DNA from: Xanthomonas massiliensis
Lineage (GTDB): Bacteria > Pseudomonadota > Gammaproteobacteria > Xanthomonadales > Xanthomonadaceae
Length of the DNA: 64,000 bases
Assembly (NCBI RefSeq): GCF_900018785.1
Contig: NZ_FCOY01000007.1
Span: forward strand, 1,040,632-1,104,631
Direction: 5' to 3'
Part shown: positions 43,222-50,941 of the stretch, piece after piece
How the letters are laid out: each line of letters starts with the position of its first letter
How positions within the stretch are numbered: the first letter of the stretch is position 1
Notes under the pieces: model-generated
Databases searched by the model: none
What the model was told of the DNA's origin: nothing
What the model saw: the letters and a program-made list of their open reading frames with translations, nothing else
Made by a program: the position numbers and the translations under genes

Positions 43222-44046
43222 TCAGAACTCCTCGTAGGTGGCCGGGTCGCCGCCCAGGCGCCGCCCGGCATCCAGCGCGGCGATGGCGGCCATGTCGCCG
43301 TCGTCGAGGGCGAAATCCCCCAGCGCCAGGTTCTGGCGGATGCGCTCGGGGTTCTGCGACTTGGGAATGGCCACCAGCCCCAGCTGCAGGTGCCAGCGCA
43401 GGATCACCTGCGCCACCGAGCGCCCGTGCTTGCGCGCGATCGTCTCCAGCACCGGGTTCTCCAGCACCTCGCCGCGTCCCAGCGGGCTCCAGCACTCGAC
43501 CACGATGCCGAGCGCCGCCATCGCCTGGCGCAACGCGCCCTGCTGGAAGTCCGGATGCAGCTCGACCTGGTTGACCGCCGGCAGCACGCCGGTCTCCCGG
43601 CGCAGGCGCTCGACATGCTCGGGCAGGAAGTTGGACACGCCGACCGAACGGATGCGGCCTTCCTCCTTCAGCCGCAGCATCGCCTTCCAGCTGTCCACGT
43701 ACTTGTCCACGCGCGGCAGCGGCCAGTGGATCAGGTACAGGTCCACGTAGTCGGTGCCGAGCTTGCCCAGGCTTTCGTCGAAGGCGCGCAGCGTGGCGTC
43801 GAAGCCCTGGTCCTGGCCGCGCAGCTTGGTGGTCAGCACCACGTCCTCGCGGGCCACGCCCGCGTCGGCGATGCCGAGGCCGACGCCACGCTCGTTGCCG
43901 TAGCGCGCGGCGGTGTCGATCAGGCGGTAGCCGGCGCGCAGCGCCAGGCGCACGGCCTCGTGCGCCTCGTCATCGTCCATCGGCCAGGTACCGAAGCCGA
44001 TGGCAGGGATGCGGTTGCCGTCGTTGAGTTCGAAATACGGGTTCAT
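43222..44046 (-). CDS. Aldo/keto reductase, 2,5-diketo-D-gluconate reductase-like
   Basis: A 274-residue NADPH-dependent AKR. The tetrad is visible: Asp and Tyr in IDTAARYGNE, Lys in VLTTKLRG and His in YLIHWPLP. SVGVSNFLPEHVERL and IPKSQNPERIRQNL, the NADPH phosphate-binding strand, are also present. The size matches DkgA/DkgB. Reduction of keto-sugar acids in the cytoplasm would complement the periplasmic dehydrogenases encoded downstream. An 8-bp inverted repeat (44069-44076 with 44087-44094) sits in the gap before its ribosome site AAGGAG. Confidence 0.9.
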   Translation of the reverse strand: MNPYFELNDGNRIPAIGFGTWPMDDDEAHEAVRLALRAGYRLIDTAARYGNERGVGLGIADAGVAREDVVLTTKLRGQDQGFDATLRAFDESLGKLGTDYVDLYLIHWPLPRVDKYVDSWKAMLRLKEEGRIRSVGVSNFLPEHVERLRRETGVLPAVNQVELHPDFQQGALRQAMAALGIVVECWSPLGRGEVLENPVLETIARKHGRSVAQVILRWHLQLGLVAIPKSQNPERIRQNLALGDFALDDGDMAAIAALDAGRRLGGDPATYEEF

Positions 44047-44098
44047 CGTGTACTCCTTGGTCGGGAGGGTGCCGGCGCGCGGGGCGGCCGGCACGGCA

Positions 44099-44395
44099 TC
44101 AATCCAGCCCCTGCAGCCGCAGGACCTGGAGTTCGCCGCGGATGCGCGGCGCGAGCGCCTGGGCCATGGCCCGGAAATGCGCGGTGGCTTCGTGTTCGGC
44201 CAGCGCCTGCGGCCCGTCCCAGCGCTCGACGAACACGAAGCGGCCGGGCACCTGCGTATCGCGGTGGGCGGTATATTCGCGGCAGCCGGGCTCGGCCCGG
44301 CTCGGCGCGAGGCAGGCACGGATCGCGGCTTCCACCGCGGCTTCCTCGCCCGGCGCGGCCTGGACGATGGCGACCACCCGGATGGGATCGGACAT
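44099..44395 (-). CDS. Antibiotic biosynthesis monooxygenase (ABM/YgiN-like) domain protein
   Basis: A 98-residue dimeric ferredoxin-like fold protein. Diagnostic segments are IRVVAIVQAAPGEEAAVEAAIRACLAPSRAEPGCREYTAHRD and FVFVERWDGPQALAEHEATAHFRAM. YgiN-type members oxidise quinols or act as small cofactor-free monooxygenases. It is 52 bases upstream of the aldo/keto reductase on the same strand. Confidence 0.87.
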   Translation of the reverse strand: MSDPIRVVAIVQAAPGEEAAVEAAIRACLAPSRAEPGCREYTAHRDTQVPGRFVFVERWDGPQALAEHEATAHFRAMAQALAPRIRGELQVLRLQGLD

Positions 44396-44432
44396 GGGGC
44401 GTGCTCCTGTAGTGACGTGATGGGCGGCGGGA

Positions 44433-45620
44433 TCAGGGCTTGGCCGCCGCCTCGCCGGCGCTGCTCAGCCGCGGTGCCGGCTCGATCGGCGCGCGCACCA
44501 GCAGGTACGGCGGCTGGCGCAGGTCCTTGCCGCCATTGAAGCCCGGCAGGCGGTCCCATTGGCCGAGGGTGACGTACACGTAATGTTCGTCGGCGTAGAT
44601 GCCGTCGGGCCAGACGATGCGCGGGTCGCGCACGACCACGTCGAAGCGGCCGTCGGGCCAGCGCCGCAGGATCGCATCGTGCTCGCCGTCGGTGATGTAC
44701 AACCGGCCCTGCGGGTCGGTGGCCATGCCGTCGGCGAAGCCCTTCTCGCCCAGGTCGGTGACCGCCGCGGCCAGCGCGGCCTCGTCGTTGCCGAAGTCGG
44801 CCAGTACCGCGGTCGGGATCGCGTACAGGCGGCGGCTGGTCAGCGGCGCGTAGTACAGCGTGGCCGAATCGGGGCTCAGGGTGATCGCGTCGGCGCCGCC
44901 GACCGGGAAGGTCGGGTGCCTGGCGTCGTAGCGCATCGGCTTGCCGTCCAGGATCGCCAGGAAGCCCTTTTCAGGCTGGGTGGAGACATGGTCGGCCAGC
45001 ACCCGGCGCTGGCGCCCGCTGGCCAGGTCCACCACCACCAGTGCCGGCGAGGTGCCGAAGGACGAATCGGTGATGTAGGCCGTGCCCTTGGCGCCATGGG
45101 TGAGGTCCACGCGCAGGTCGTTCATGTGGCTGTCCTGCAGCAGCGCCGGCGCCTTCAGCACGACCTTGCCGATCACCTTGCCGCTGGCCGGGTCGAAGCC
45201 GACCACCTTGGCCGCGCCGTCGGGGATGCCGTCGATGCCGGCGCGCTTGCCGTCGTCGATCACCCACACGTTGCCGCGGCTGTCGGTGGTCATGCCGTGC
45301 ACGGACACCAGCCAGTCGGCATACGGCGCGGTGGACGGATAGTTCATCGCCCGGTCCGGGAACGGCACCAGGCGCCCGTCCACCAGCTCGCCCAGGCTCA
45401 TGCCGGCGTGGTTGTCGGCATGCCGCGGGAAGCCGACGAACACGCGGCCGTGGCTGACCGCGATACCCGACGGCCCGGGCCCGTCGAACCGAGCGACCAC
45501 CTCGAAGGAACCGGCCGGCAACGCCGCCGGATCGGTGGCGTCGGCGGCGTGCGCCAGCAACGGCGCCGCGGCCAGCGCCAACAGCGCGCGCCAGCCGGTG
45601 AACACACGCAGGGTCTTCAT
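44433..45620 (-). CDS. Periplasmic MRJP/yellow-family beta-propeller protein
   Basis: A 395-residue protein with a signal peptide (about 1-26, ending AHA-ADA). It has features of the major-royal-jelly/L-dopachrome-tautomerase-related family: MNYPSTAPYADWLVSVHGMTTDSRGNVWVIDDG, LLQDSHMNDLRVDL, YITDSSFGTSPALVVVDL and DGMATDPQGRLYITDGEHDAI. The six-bladed fold is related to gluconolactonases, so hydrolysis of a lactone made by the dehydrogenases is an attractive but unproven role. Its ATG overlaps the LacI stop (ATGA). Confidence 0.85.
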   Translation of the reverse strand: MKTLRVFTGWRALLALAAAPLLAHAADATDPAALPAGSFEVVARFDGPGPSGIAVSHGRVFVGFPRHADNHAGMSLGELVDGRLVPFPDRAMNYPSTAPYADWLVSVHGMTTDSRGNVWVIDDGKRAGIDGIPDGAAKVVGFDPASGKVIGKVVLKAPALLQDSHMNDLRVDLTHGAKGTAYITDSSFGTSPALVVVDLASGRQRRVLADHVSTQPEKGFLAILDGKPMRYDARHPTFPVGGADAITLSPDSATLYYAPLTSRRLYAIPTAVLADFGNDEAALAAAVTDLGEKGFADGMATDPQGRLYITDGEHDAILRRWPDGRFDVVVRDPRIVWPDGIYADEHYVYVTLGQWDRLPGFNGGKDLRQPPYLLVRAPIEPAPRLSSAGEAAAKP

Positions 45621-46699
45621 TCTTTGCCTCCTGGGCAGAAACCAGGCACGGGCCTGGTGCTTTCGCGCTCCACGATGCGGAATCCGGTGTCGACCCGGAG
45701 TGGATGGACATGGCGGCCGGCGCGGCGCTCCAGCAGCAGCTGCGCCGCGCGCCGGCCCATGCCGGCCTGGTCCACCGCCACCGAGGAAATGGCCGGGCGC
45801 ATGGCCGCGGCGATCTCCAGGTCGTTGAATCCCATCACCGCCAGCTGGGCGCCCACCTGCACGCCGCGGCGCTGCGCCTCCAGCACCGCGCCCATGGCCA
45901 GGTCGTCGTTGGCCATGAACACCGCGTCCAGTGCCGGCTCGCGCTCCAGCAGCTGCGCCAGCAGCTGGCTGCCCAGGCCGATCGAGAACGGCGCCTCGCT
46001 GCGCAGGTCCAGCGGCGCCAGCCCGCGCGCGCGCGCCACGGCCAGGAAGCCCTCGGCGCGGCGCGCGCTGCGCAGGTCGGTGGCTGCCAGCGTGCCGGCA
46101 TAGGCGACGCGGCGGTGGCCGCGGTCGGCGAACCAGTGCGCCACCGCCTCGCCGACCGCGCGATGGGAGAACCCCACGTTGATGTCGATCGGAGTCTCGA
46201 CCAGGTCCATGAATTCGACCACCGGCAGGCCCTCGGCCGCCGCCCGGCGCAGGCGTTCGGCGGTATGCGGCAGGTGGTCCACGCCGGCGACCATCAGCCC
46301 GGCCGGGTACCAGCCCAATAGGGTGTCCACCAGGCTGGCCTCGGCGCCCTCCTCGTATTCGGTGGTCGCCAGCAGCACCTGGTAGCCGTGGCGGCCGAGC
46401 ACCTCGTTGGCGCCATGCAGGAACGGCACGTACACCGCATGGGTGAGCGTGGGCACGATCACCGGCACCACCTTGCTGGTGCCGGAGGCCAGGCCGCTGG
46501 CCACGCGGTTGGCGACGTAACCCAGCGCCTGCACCGCCTCCAGCACCCGCGCACGCAACTCGGGCGAGACCTTCTCCGGCTCGCGCAACGCGCGCGAGGC
46601 GGTCATCTGGCCGACCCCGGCGCGCTCGGCCACCTCGCGCAACGTCACGCGCGAATGGCCGGCCCCGCGCGGGCGGCGCACGCCGCTCATTCCGCTCAT
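45617..46699 (-). CDS. LacI-family transcriptional regulator, GntR(E. coli)-like
   Basis: A 360-residue repressor. The helix-turn-helix is VTLREVAERAGVGQMTASRAL (about 18-38) and the hinge helix follows in LGYVANRVASGLAS. The periplasmic-binding-protein-like domain contains VVEFMDLVETPIDINVGFSHRAVG and MANDDLAMGAVLEAQRRGVQV, which resemble the E. coli gluconate repressor GntR. The likely ligand is gluconate or a related acid (inference). It overlaps the MFS gene upstream and the propeller gene downstream by four bases each, forming a tight operon behind the palindrome at 47951. Confidence 0.9.
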   Translation of the reverse strand: MSGMSGVRRPRGAGHSRVTLREVAERAGVGQMTASRALREPEKVSPELRARVLEAVQALGYVANRVASGLASGTSKVVPVIVPTLTHAVYVPFLHGANEVLGRHGYQVLLATTEYEEGAEASLVDTLLGWYPAGLMVAGVDHLPHTAERLRRAAAEGLPVVEFMDLVETPIDINVGFSHRAVGEAVAHWFADRGHRRVAYAGTLAATDLRSARRAEGFLAVARARGLAPLDLRSEAPFSIGLGSQLLAQLLEREPALDAVFMANDDLAMGAVLEAQRRGVQVGAQLAVMGFNDLEIAAAMRPAISSVAVDQAGMGRRAAQLLLERRAGRHVHPLRVDTGFRIVERESTRPVPGFCPGGKE

Positions 46700-47904
46700 G
46701 CCGACACCCCGACCCGCGCCCCCCGGCGGAACTCGGTGGCATAGAAGGCCAACCCCACGGCGGCGCAGCCGGCGCCGGCGACCGCGACCCACCCCCAGCC
46801 GCCATGCACGTAGATCGCCGCGGCAAGCGCCGAACCGAACGCGCCGCACACGAACACCGCGGTCATGAACAAGCCGTTGAGGCGGCCGCGCTGGTCCGGG
46901 GCCAGCATGTAGATGCTGCGCAGGCTCAGCACCTGGCAGACCTGCACCGCCGCATCCAGCAACAGCGCCGCGACCACCAGCCATGCCAGGCGATGCTGCA
47001 GCCCGGCCCAGCCGGCGAGCGCGAAGGCCGCCACCGCCACCGCCAGGGCCACGCCGGTAGCCACGCGGGTCCAGCCGTGGTCGGCCAGGCGACCGGCCAG
47101 CGGCGCGGCCAGCGCACCGGCCGCCCCCGCCAACGCGAACACCGCGATGTGGCGCTGGTCGAAGTGGAAGGCATGGGCCAGCAGCAGCGGCACCGCGGTC
47201 CAGAAGAAATTGAACGCGGCGAACATCATCCCCTGGTACAGCGCGCGGCGACGCAGCAGCGGCGTGCGCGCGAACAAGCCCGGCAGCGAGGCCAGGGTCT
47301 GCCCGTAGTGCCCGTGCCCGGGATCGCGCCGCGGCAGGCGCCAGCGCAGTACCAGCAGCAGCCCCGCCATCAGCGCCGCGGTGATCCAGAACACCGCCCG
47401 CCAGCCCAGGGCATCGGCCACGAAACTGGCGAACGGACGCGCCAGCATGATCCCGGCCAACAGCCCGCCCATGACATTGCCGACCACCCGCCCGCGTTTG
47501 GCCTCGGGCGTGAGCTGCGACGCCAGCGGCACCAGCACCTGGGTGGCCACCGCGCAGATGCCCACCACCGCCGAGGCCAGCAGGAACACCGTCGCCGAAC
47601 GTGCCAGGGCGATGCCCAGCAGCCCCAGCACCACCCCGGCCAGCAACCGCAGCACCAGCCGGCGGTTCTCGGTCACGTCCGCCAAGGGCACCAGCAACAG
47701 CAGGCCGGCCCCGTAGCCCAGCTGCGTCAGCGCCACGATCAGCCCGGCCAGTGCCGCCGGCAGCCCCAGATCCGGCGCGATCAGGTCGATCAGCGGCTGG
47801 GTGTAGTAGATGTTGGCCACCGACAACCCGCAGGCCGCCGCGAACAAGGCAACCATCGCACCGGACAGCGGCGCGGCGTGTCGAGAGGCTGGTGGGCTAG
47901 GCAT
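46696..47904 (-). CDS. MFS transporter, first gene of the LacI operon
   Basis: A 402-residue, 12-helix major facilitator. Features are AAACGLSVANIYYTQPLIDLIAPDLGLPAALAGLIVALTQLGY (helices 1-2, typical of a DHA1-like group), the PEAKRGRVVGNVMGGLLAGIMLARP loop and RSIYMLAPDQRGRLNGLFM. ATG 47904 was chosen over GTG 47913 because GGTGA lies 7 bases before it. A perfect LacI-type operator stands 47 bases upstream. It may import the oxidised sugar acid or efflux a by-product. Confidence 0.85.
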   Translation of the reverse strand: MPSPPASRHAAPLSGAMVALFAAACGLSVANIYYTQPLIDLIAPDLGLPAALAGLIVALTQLGYGAGLLLLVPLADVTENRRLVLRLLAGVVLGLLGIALARSATVFLLASAVVGICAVATQVLVPLASQLTPEAKRGRVVGNVMGGLLAGIMLARPFASFVADALGWRAVFWITAALMAGLLLVLRWRLPRRDPGHGHYGQTLASLPGLFARTPLLRRRALYQGMMFAAFNFFWTAVPLLLAHAFHFDQRHIAVFALAGAAGALAAPLAGRLADHGWTRVATGVALAVAVAAFALAGWAGLQHRLAWLVVAALLLDAAVQVCQVLSLRSIYMLAPDQRGRLNGLFMTAVFVCGAFGSALAAAIYVHGGWGWVAVAGAGCAAVGLAFYATEFRRGARVGVSA

Positions 47905-47950
47905 CGCAGTCACCGGGAAGGACCAACGGCGGCATCGCCGCCAACAGGAA

Positions 47951-47964
47951 TGGTAGCGCTACCA
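47951..47964. promoter_or_regulatory. LacI-family operator upstream of the MFS-lacI-propeller operon
   Basis: TGGTAGCGCTACCA, a perfect 14-bp palindrome flanked by A and T so that symmetry extends to 16 bases. It resembles boxes described for LacI-type sugar regulators in Xanthomonas (the xyl-box as I recall it is one base different). Autoregulation by the downstream LacI protein is the simplest reading. Confidence 0.7.
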
Positions 47965-48046
47965 TACGCCTGGCCTCACTCCCTCATCAAGGAGCCACGA
48001 AGCTGCCATAGCAGTTATCCCACCCATTGGATCGGGCGGCCCAGGT

Positions 48047-48386
48047 TCAACTGCGTATAGCCAAGGCTGGCCGGCCGGGCGAAGGACTTGGGGCCGCATG
48101 CACGCGCAGGTTGCCCGGGCAGGCGAAGGTGATGTTGCCGCCCTCGATCGTCACGCTGGCGCCGCCGGCCACGGCCAGGTGGACTGTCTTGCCTGCTGCC
48201 AGTTCCACCGCCGCGTTGGTGCTGACCACCTTCAGGCCCTGCCGCGAGCGCAGGCGTACTTCGTTCTGCGCCTGCACGTCCAGCTCGCCCTCGCCGCTGA
48301 CCACGCTCAGCGTGGTCGTCTTCTGCGTGCCCTCCAGCAACCCGATCGCCTGCCCGCTGTGCAGCCGCGCGTCGCCGATGTCGGTC
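48047..48386 (-). pseudogene. vgrG-D: orphan DUF2345 tail of a VgrG
   Basis: About 110 residues match the end of the DUF2345 domain of the other VgrGs: GDARLHSGQAIGLL, TLSVVSGEGELDVQAQ, LRSRQGLKVVS, TVHLAVAGGASVTIEGGNITFACPGN. Everything upstream is missing; the open frame runs in directly from the end of the lipase gene at 48399. The terminal residues (PSPSPGRPALAIRS) differ from the intact copies. Just beyond, 19 bases at 48040-48058 repeat an internal part of vgrG (the TQLNLG codons), in an order that cannot be native, marking a rearrangement. Confidence 0.75.
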
Positions 48387-48398
48387 CGAGGCATGCTC

Positions 48399-50048
48399 TC
48401 ACGTCGGAGAATACTTGCTGCTTCCAAAGAACATCGTGCGCCACGAGGTCAACCGACTGGAGTCATAGTCGAAATGCGCCACCGAGTCGTGCGTGAACAG
48501 ATCGAAGAACCGCTTGACCTCTTCCGGCAGCGGCGCGGGGTTGTCCCACGCTTTCAACATGATCGACTCGGCATGACTCAGCTTGCCTCCACGTGCGCGA
48601 CGACGCCGGAGAATCGCAATATCGCTGACAACCTTGCCGTCTTCCTGTTCTAGGTCCGAGCGTTGGTCCGAGATATCACGCAAGCGCTCATGTCCATCGC
48701 GAAGCGTCTGCTGGTCGCGTTCGCGCCGGGCCTTTTCCTCCACACTCGCCCCCAGTCCGGCAGGCCCATGCCGGCGCACGAATGCCTCCAGCCGCGTCCG
48801 CGCCTGGTCCATGCTTCGCTGCACCTGATCCCTCTGCGCATCCAGGTTGCGCATCGCCTCGGTCGCTGAAGCACCCGGAGCACGGATCTTCAGCCAGCGG
48901 TGCAGCAGTTCCATGTGGGCATCCTGAAACTGCTCCAGCGTCCCCGAACTGCGGCCCAGTGCCTGGACATAGGCGTTGAATGCCGCCCGCAACGCCGGAT
49001 CCTTGTCGTCGAATTCGTCGCGGATTTCATCAAGAAGAGTCTTCACATCAAGTAACCGGACTCCGCCAGCCCTTGCCACCTGATACATCTCGTTCAGGGC
49101 GAACCGCGAGAGCGTGTTGTAGCGTCCCTGCTCTCCCGGCGCATAGCCGCCCCCGACATCGGCATGCATGCCTGGATAGCTGACCTCGCGTACGTTGCCC
49201 GGGTAGGCGGCGCCGTTGCGGACGGAATCCAGCGGGAAACGGATGCGTGCCTCGTGCCCCGCGGTGAGGTGCAAACTCTGCTCTACCATATCGGGTAGCC
49301 GCATGTCGTGGGCCCAGCCATTGTGCCCGCCGTTGCTGGAAACCGCAGCCTGCGCCACCGAATCGTAGGCCGAACAGACCGTATCGAAAATCCCAAGGAA
49401 GCCAATGCGGAGTGGGATGCCTCGATAGAGATAGCGCCCGCCTTCCTGCTTGCACCTGGAGGCCAGGTCGCGGACGAAAGCGCGTGCCGAGGCGGCCCCT
49501 CGCGAGAAACCGAATGCGGAGACCGTGATCAGGGATATCTTGACGCCAGCGGGAAAACGTTGGATTCCACGATCCAATTCATCTAGGGCCCAGCGAATGC
49601 GAGGCTCAGCCCCCTTGCCAATCATAGAACCAAGTATTCCACCCGAGTCGCCGACTTCCGCGAAGGAAGTACCGACTCCAGCGATGTAACGAACCAACCG
49701 CCGATACCTATCACCAGACTGATGCGCATCAAAGAGCTTGGATATATTGGACAGGGCACGCCTTTCCACTGGCTTGCGCATCTCCATATCCCGGTTGTTG
49801 TTCGTGCCGTCAAAGAACACGGCATAGTCCAGCGTATCGCTGCACCCGGCAGTGGCCGTTTCCTTGTCCGCAGCCAAGCATGCCAATGCACGCTGCCTCT
49901 GTACCTGTTCGGCCGCCGTCAATGAGCGCAGTCCTCGCGCAGGACGCGGACGCGCGGTCGCCGGCTGCGCGTCAATGCACGGAGCGCGATCGCCCGGTGC
50001 TGGATCATGCTGGCTAGGGACACGGGTGGGATCGCGAACTTCACTCAC
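48399..50048 (-). CDS. T6SS Tle1-like phospholipase effector, DUF2235 (copy B)
   Basis: A 549-residue DUF2235 alpha/beta hydrolase. It has YAVFFDGTNNN near residue 75, the nucleophile elbow AFGFSRG with Ser182, RIGFLGIFDTVCSAYDS with a catalytic-type Asp, and SYPGMHADVGGGY with the His. The C-terminal 150 residues are helical and charged, probably coiled. No signal peptide, as expected for a T6SS cargo loaded on VgrG. The start is GTG 50048, overlapping the lipoprotein stop in GTGAGTGA; the same arrangement recurs at 50941. Its cognate immunity protein is most likely lipoprotein 1, directly upstream. Confidence 0.87.
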   Translation of the reverse strand: MSEVRDPTRVPSQHDPAPGDRAPCIDAQPATARPRPARGLRSLTAAEQVQRQRALACLAADKETATAGCSDTLDYAVFFDGTNNNRDMEMRKPVERRALSNISKLFDAHQSGDRYRRLVRYIAGVGTSFAEVGDSGGILGSMIGKGAEPRIRWALDELDRGIQRFPAGVKISLITVSAFGFSRGAASARAFVRDLASRCKQEGGRYLYRGIPLRIGFLGIFDTVCSAYDSVAQAAVSSNGGHNGWAHDMRLPDMVEQSLHLTAGHEARIRFPLDSVRNGAAYPGNVREVSYPGMHADVGGGYAPGEQGRYNTLSRFALNEMYQVARAGGVRLLDVKTLLDEIRDEFDDKDPALRAAFNAYVQALGRSSGTLEQFQDAHMELLHRWLKIRAPGASATEAMRNLDAQRDQVQRSMDQARTRLEAFVRRHGPAGLGASVEEKARRERDQQTLRDGHERLRDISDQRSDLEQEDGKVVSDIAILRRRRARGGKLSHAESIMLKAWDNPAPLPEEVKRFFDLFTHDSVAHFDYDSSRLTSWRTMFFGSSKYSPT

Positions 50049-50562
50049 GGCTGCCGGCTCCCAGGTCGAAACCGGAGGGGGGCGCAACACGTGGCTCGGG
50101 GAACATGCCAGTGAAATCCGCCTCGACATGCCCATCGGGATAGAAATGCAGGGCCAATACCTCGAACTCGTCAGGATAAGGGAACTTGATGGGAACCATG
50201 GCTCGGTGATGCACCTGCAAGGGTTTCTCGGACTGGTAGCGATTGCTTGCCAGGTCGTAGTGGCTGCCCACATCCCATTCGACCTTGACCGAATGCTGCC
50301 TGCTGCGATCACGTGGTTTCAGCAGCCCGGCCGCCCCTCCTCCCCCACTGAAAACATCGACTCCCCCCGCCCACACCCCATCGACCGTGATGTCGTTGAT
50401 CGCGTACTCGGTGTAGTTGAAGGGGATGATGATGACGCCATTGTTGACCAGCAAATCAGGATCGTCGGCCATGGTTTCGTATCCTTTCTCGCGGCTGCAA
50501 GCAGGCAGCCATGACAGTGCCAGCACCATGCAAATAAACAATCTGCTCGTTGCGTGAACCAT
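50041..50562 (-). CDS. Lipoprotein 1, DUF3304-like putative Tle1 immunity protein
   Basis: A 173-residue lipoprotein: signal, then SWLPACSRE with a lipidation cysteine near residue 21. The body has FNYTEYAINDITVDGVWAGG, HSVKVEWDVGSHYDL and VPIKFPYPDEF...LALHFYPDGHVEADF. The pattern resembles DUF3304 lipoproteins found next to T6SS lipases, which bind the effector in the periplasm. A strong GAGGAGG ribosome site precedes ATG 50562, and the stop of the DUF4123 stub overlaps that ATG (TGATG). The stop overlaps the effector GTG. It is nearly identical to lipoprotein 2 in its first 30 residues. Confidence 0.8.
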   Translation of the reverse strand: MVHATSRLFICMVLALSWLPACSREKGYETMADDPDLLVNNGVIIIPFNYTEYAINDITVDGVWAGGVDVFSGGGGAAGLLKPRDRSRQHSVKVEWDVGSHYDLASNRYQSEKPLQVHHRAMVPIKFPYPDEFEVLALHFYPDGHVEADFTGMFPEPRVAPPSGFDLGAGSRE

Positions 50563-50699
50563 CAGACCTCCTCGCTTGTTCCCAGGTAGTGCTCGTCCAG
50601 CACCTCGGACAGCGTGCGGTGACCCTGAGCCACCTCCGCCAGCCATTGCCGCCAGTCGGGCCGCTGATGGAATTCCCTGCCTTCCACGAGGGCGAGGGT
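50562..50699 (-). pseudogene. DUF4123 adaptor stub (C-terminal 45 residues)
   Basis: This segment is almost base-for-base identical to the end of the DUF4123 gene at 51455 (LALVEGREFHQRPDW...VLDEHYLGTSEEV). Identity stops abruptly at 50699/50700, where IS30-related sequence starts. The reading frame has no start of its own. It keeps the TGATG overlap with lipoprotein 1. Confidence 0.85.
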
Positions 50700-50873
50700 G
50701 GCGAATTCAACTTTGATTCGCAACACAATTGCTGAATTCCTTGACGAAGACGTCGAGGGGCGTCTTGAATCCTAGTGTCTTGCGTGGTCGCGTGTTGAGC
50801 CGTTGCTCGACCCAGCGCAATTGTTCATCGGTGATGGCCGCGAAGTCCATGCCTCGTGGAAGGTTCAGTGCGC
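50700..50873 (-). mobile_element. IS30-family transposase remnant
   Basis: The frame encodes LPRGMDFAAITDEQLRWVEQ, then RLNTRPRKTLGFKTPLDVF and a stop at 50707, which is the extreme C-terminus of an IS30-type DDE transposase. The catalytic core and the other end of the element are absent. Both borders are sharp junctions with T6SS genes: a DUF4123 stub on one side and an effector stub on the other. The element therefore probably mediated, or was trimmed in, a deletion between two lipase modules. Confidence 0.8.
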
Positions 50874-50941
50874 GGAGCGCGATCGCCCGGCGCCGGGTCA
50901 TGCTGGCCGGGGACACGGGTGGGATCGTGGGTTTCACTCAC
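50874..50941 (-). pseudogene. DUF2235 effector stub (first ~22 residues)
   Basis: Starting at GTG 50941, the codons match the beginning of the intact effector B (VSE-DPTRVP-QHDPAPGDRAP), then break into the IS30 remnant at about 50873. The GTGAGTGA overlap with the lipoprotein 2 stop is preserved. The original effector of this module is gone. Confidence 0.8.

Noticed and set aside
50707-50937. A separate 76-residue gene from ATG/GTG 50937
   Set aside because: The first part is effector-start DNA read out of frame and the second is the IS30 transposase tail; it is a fusion created by the scar.
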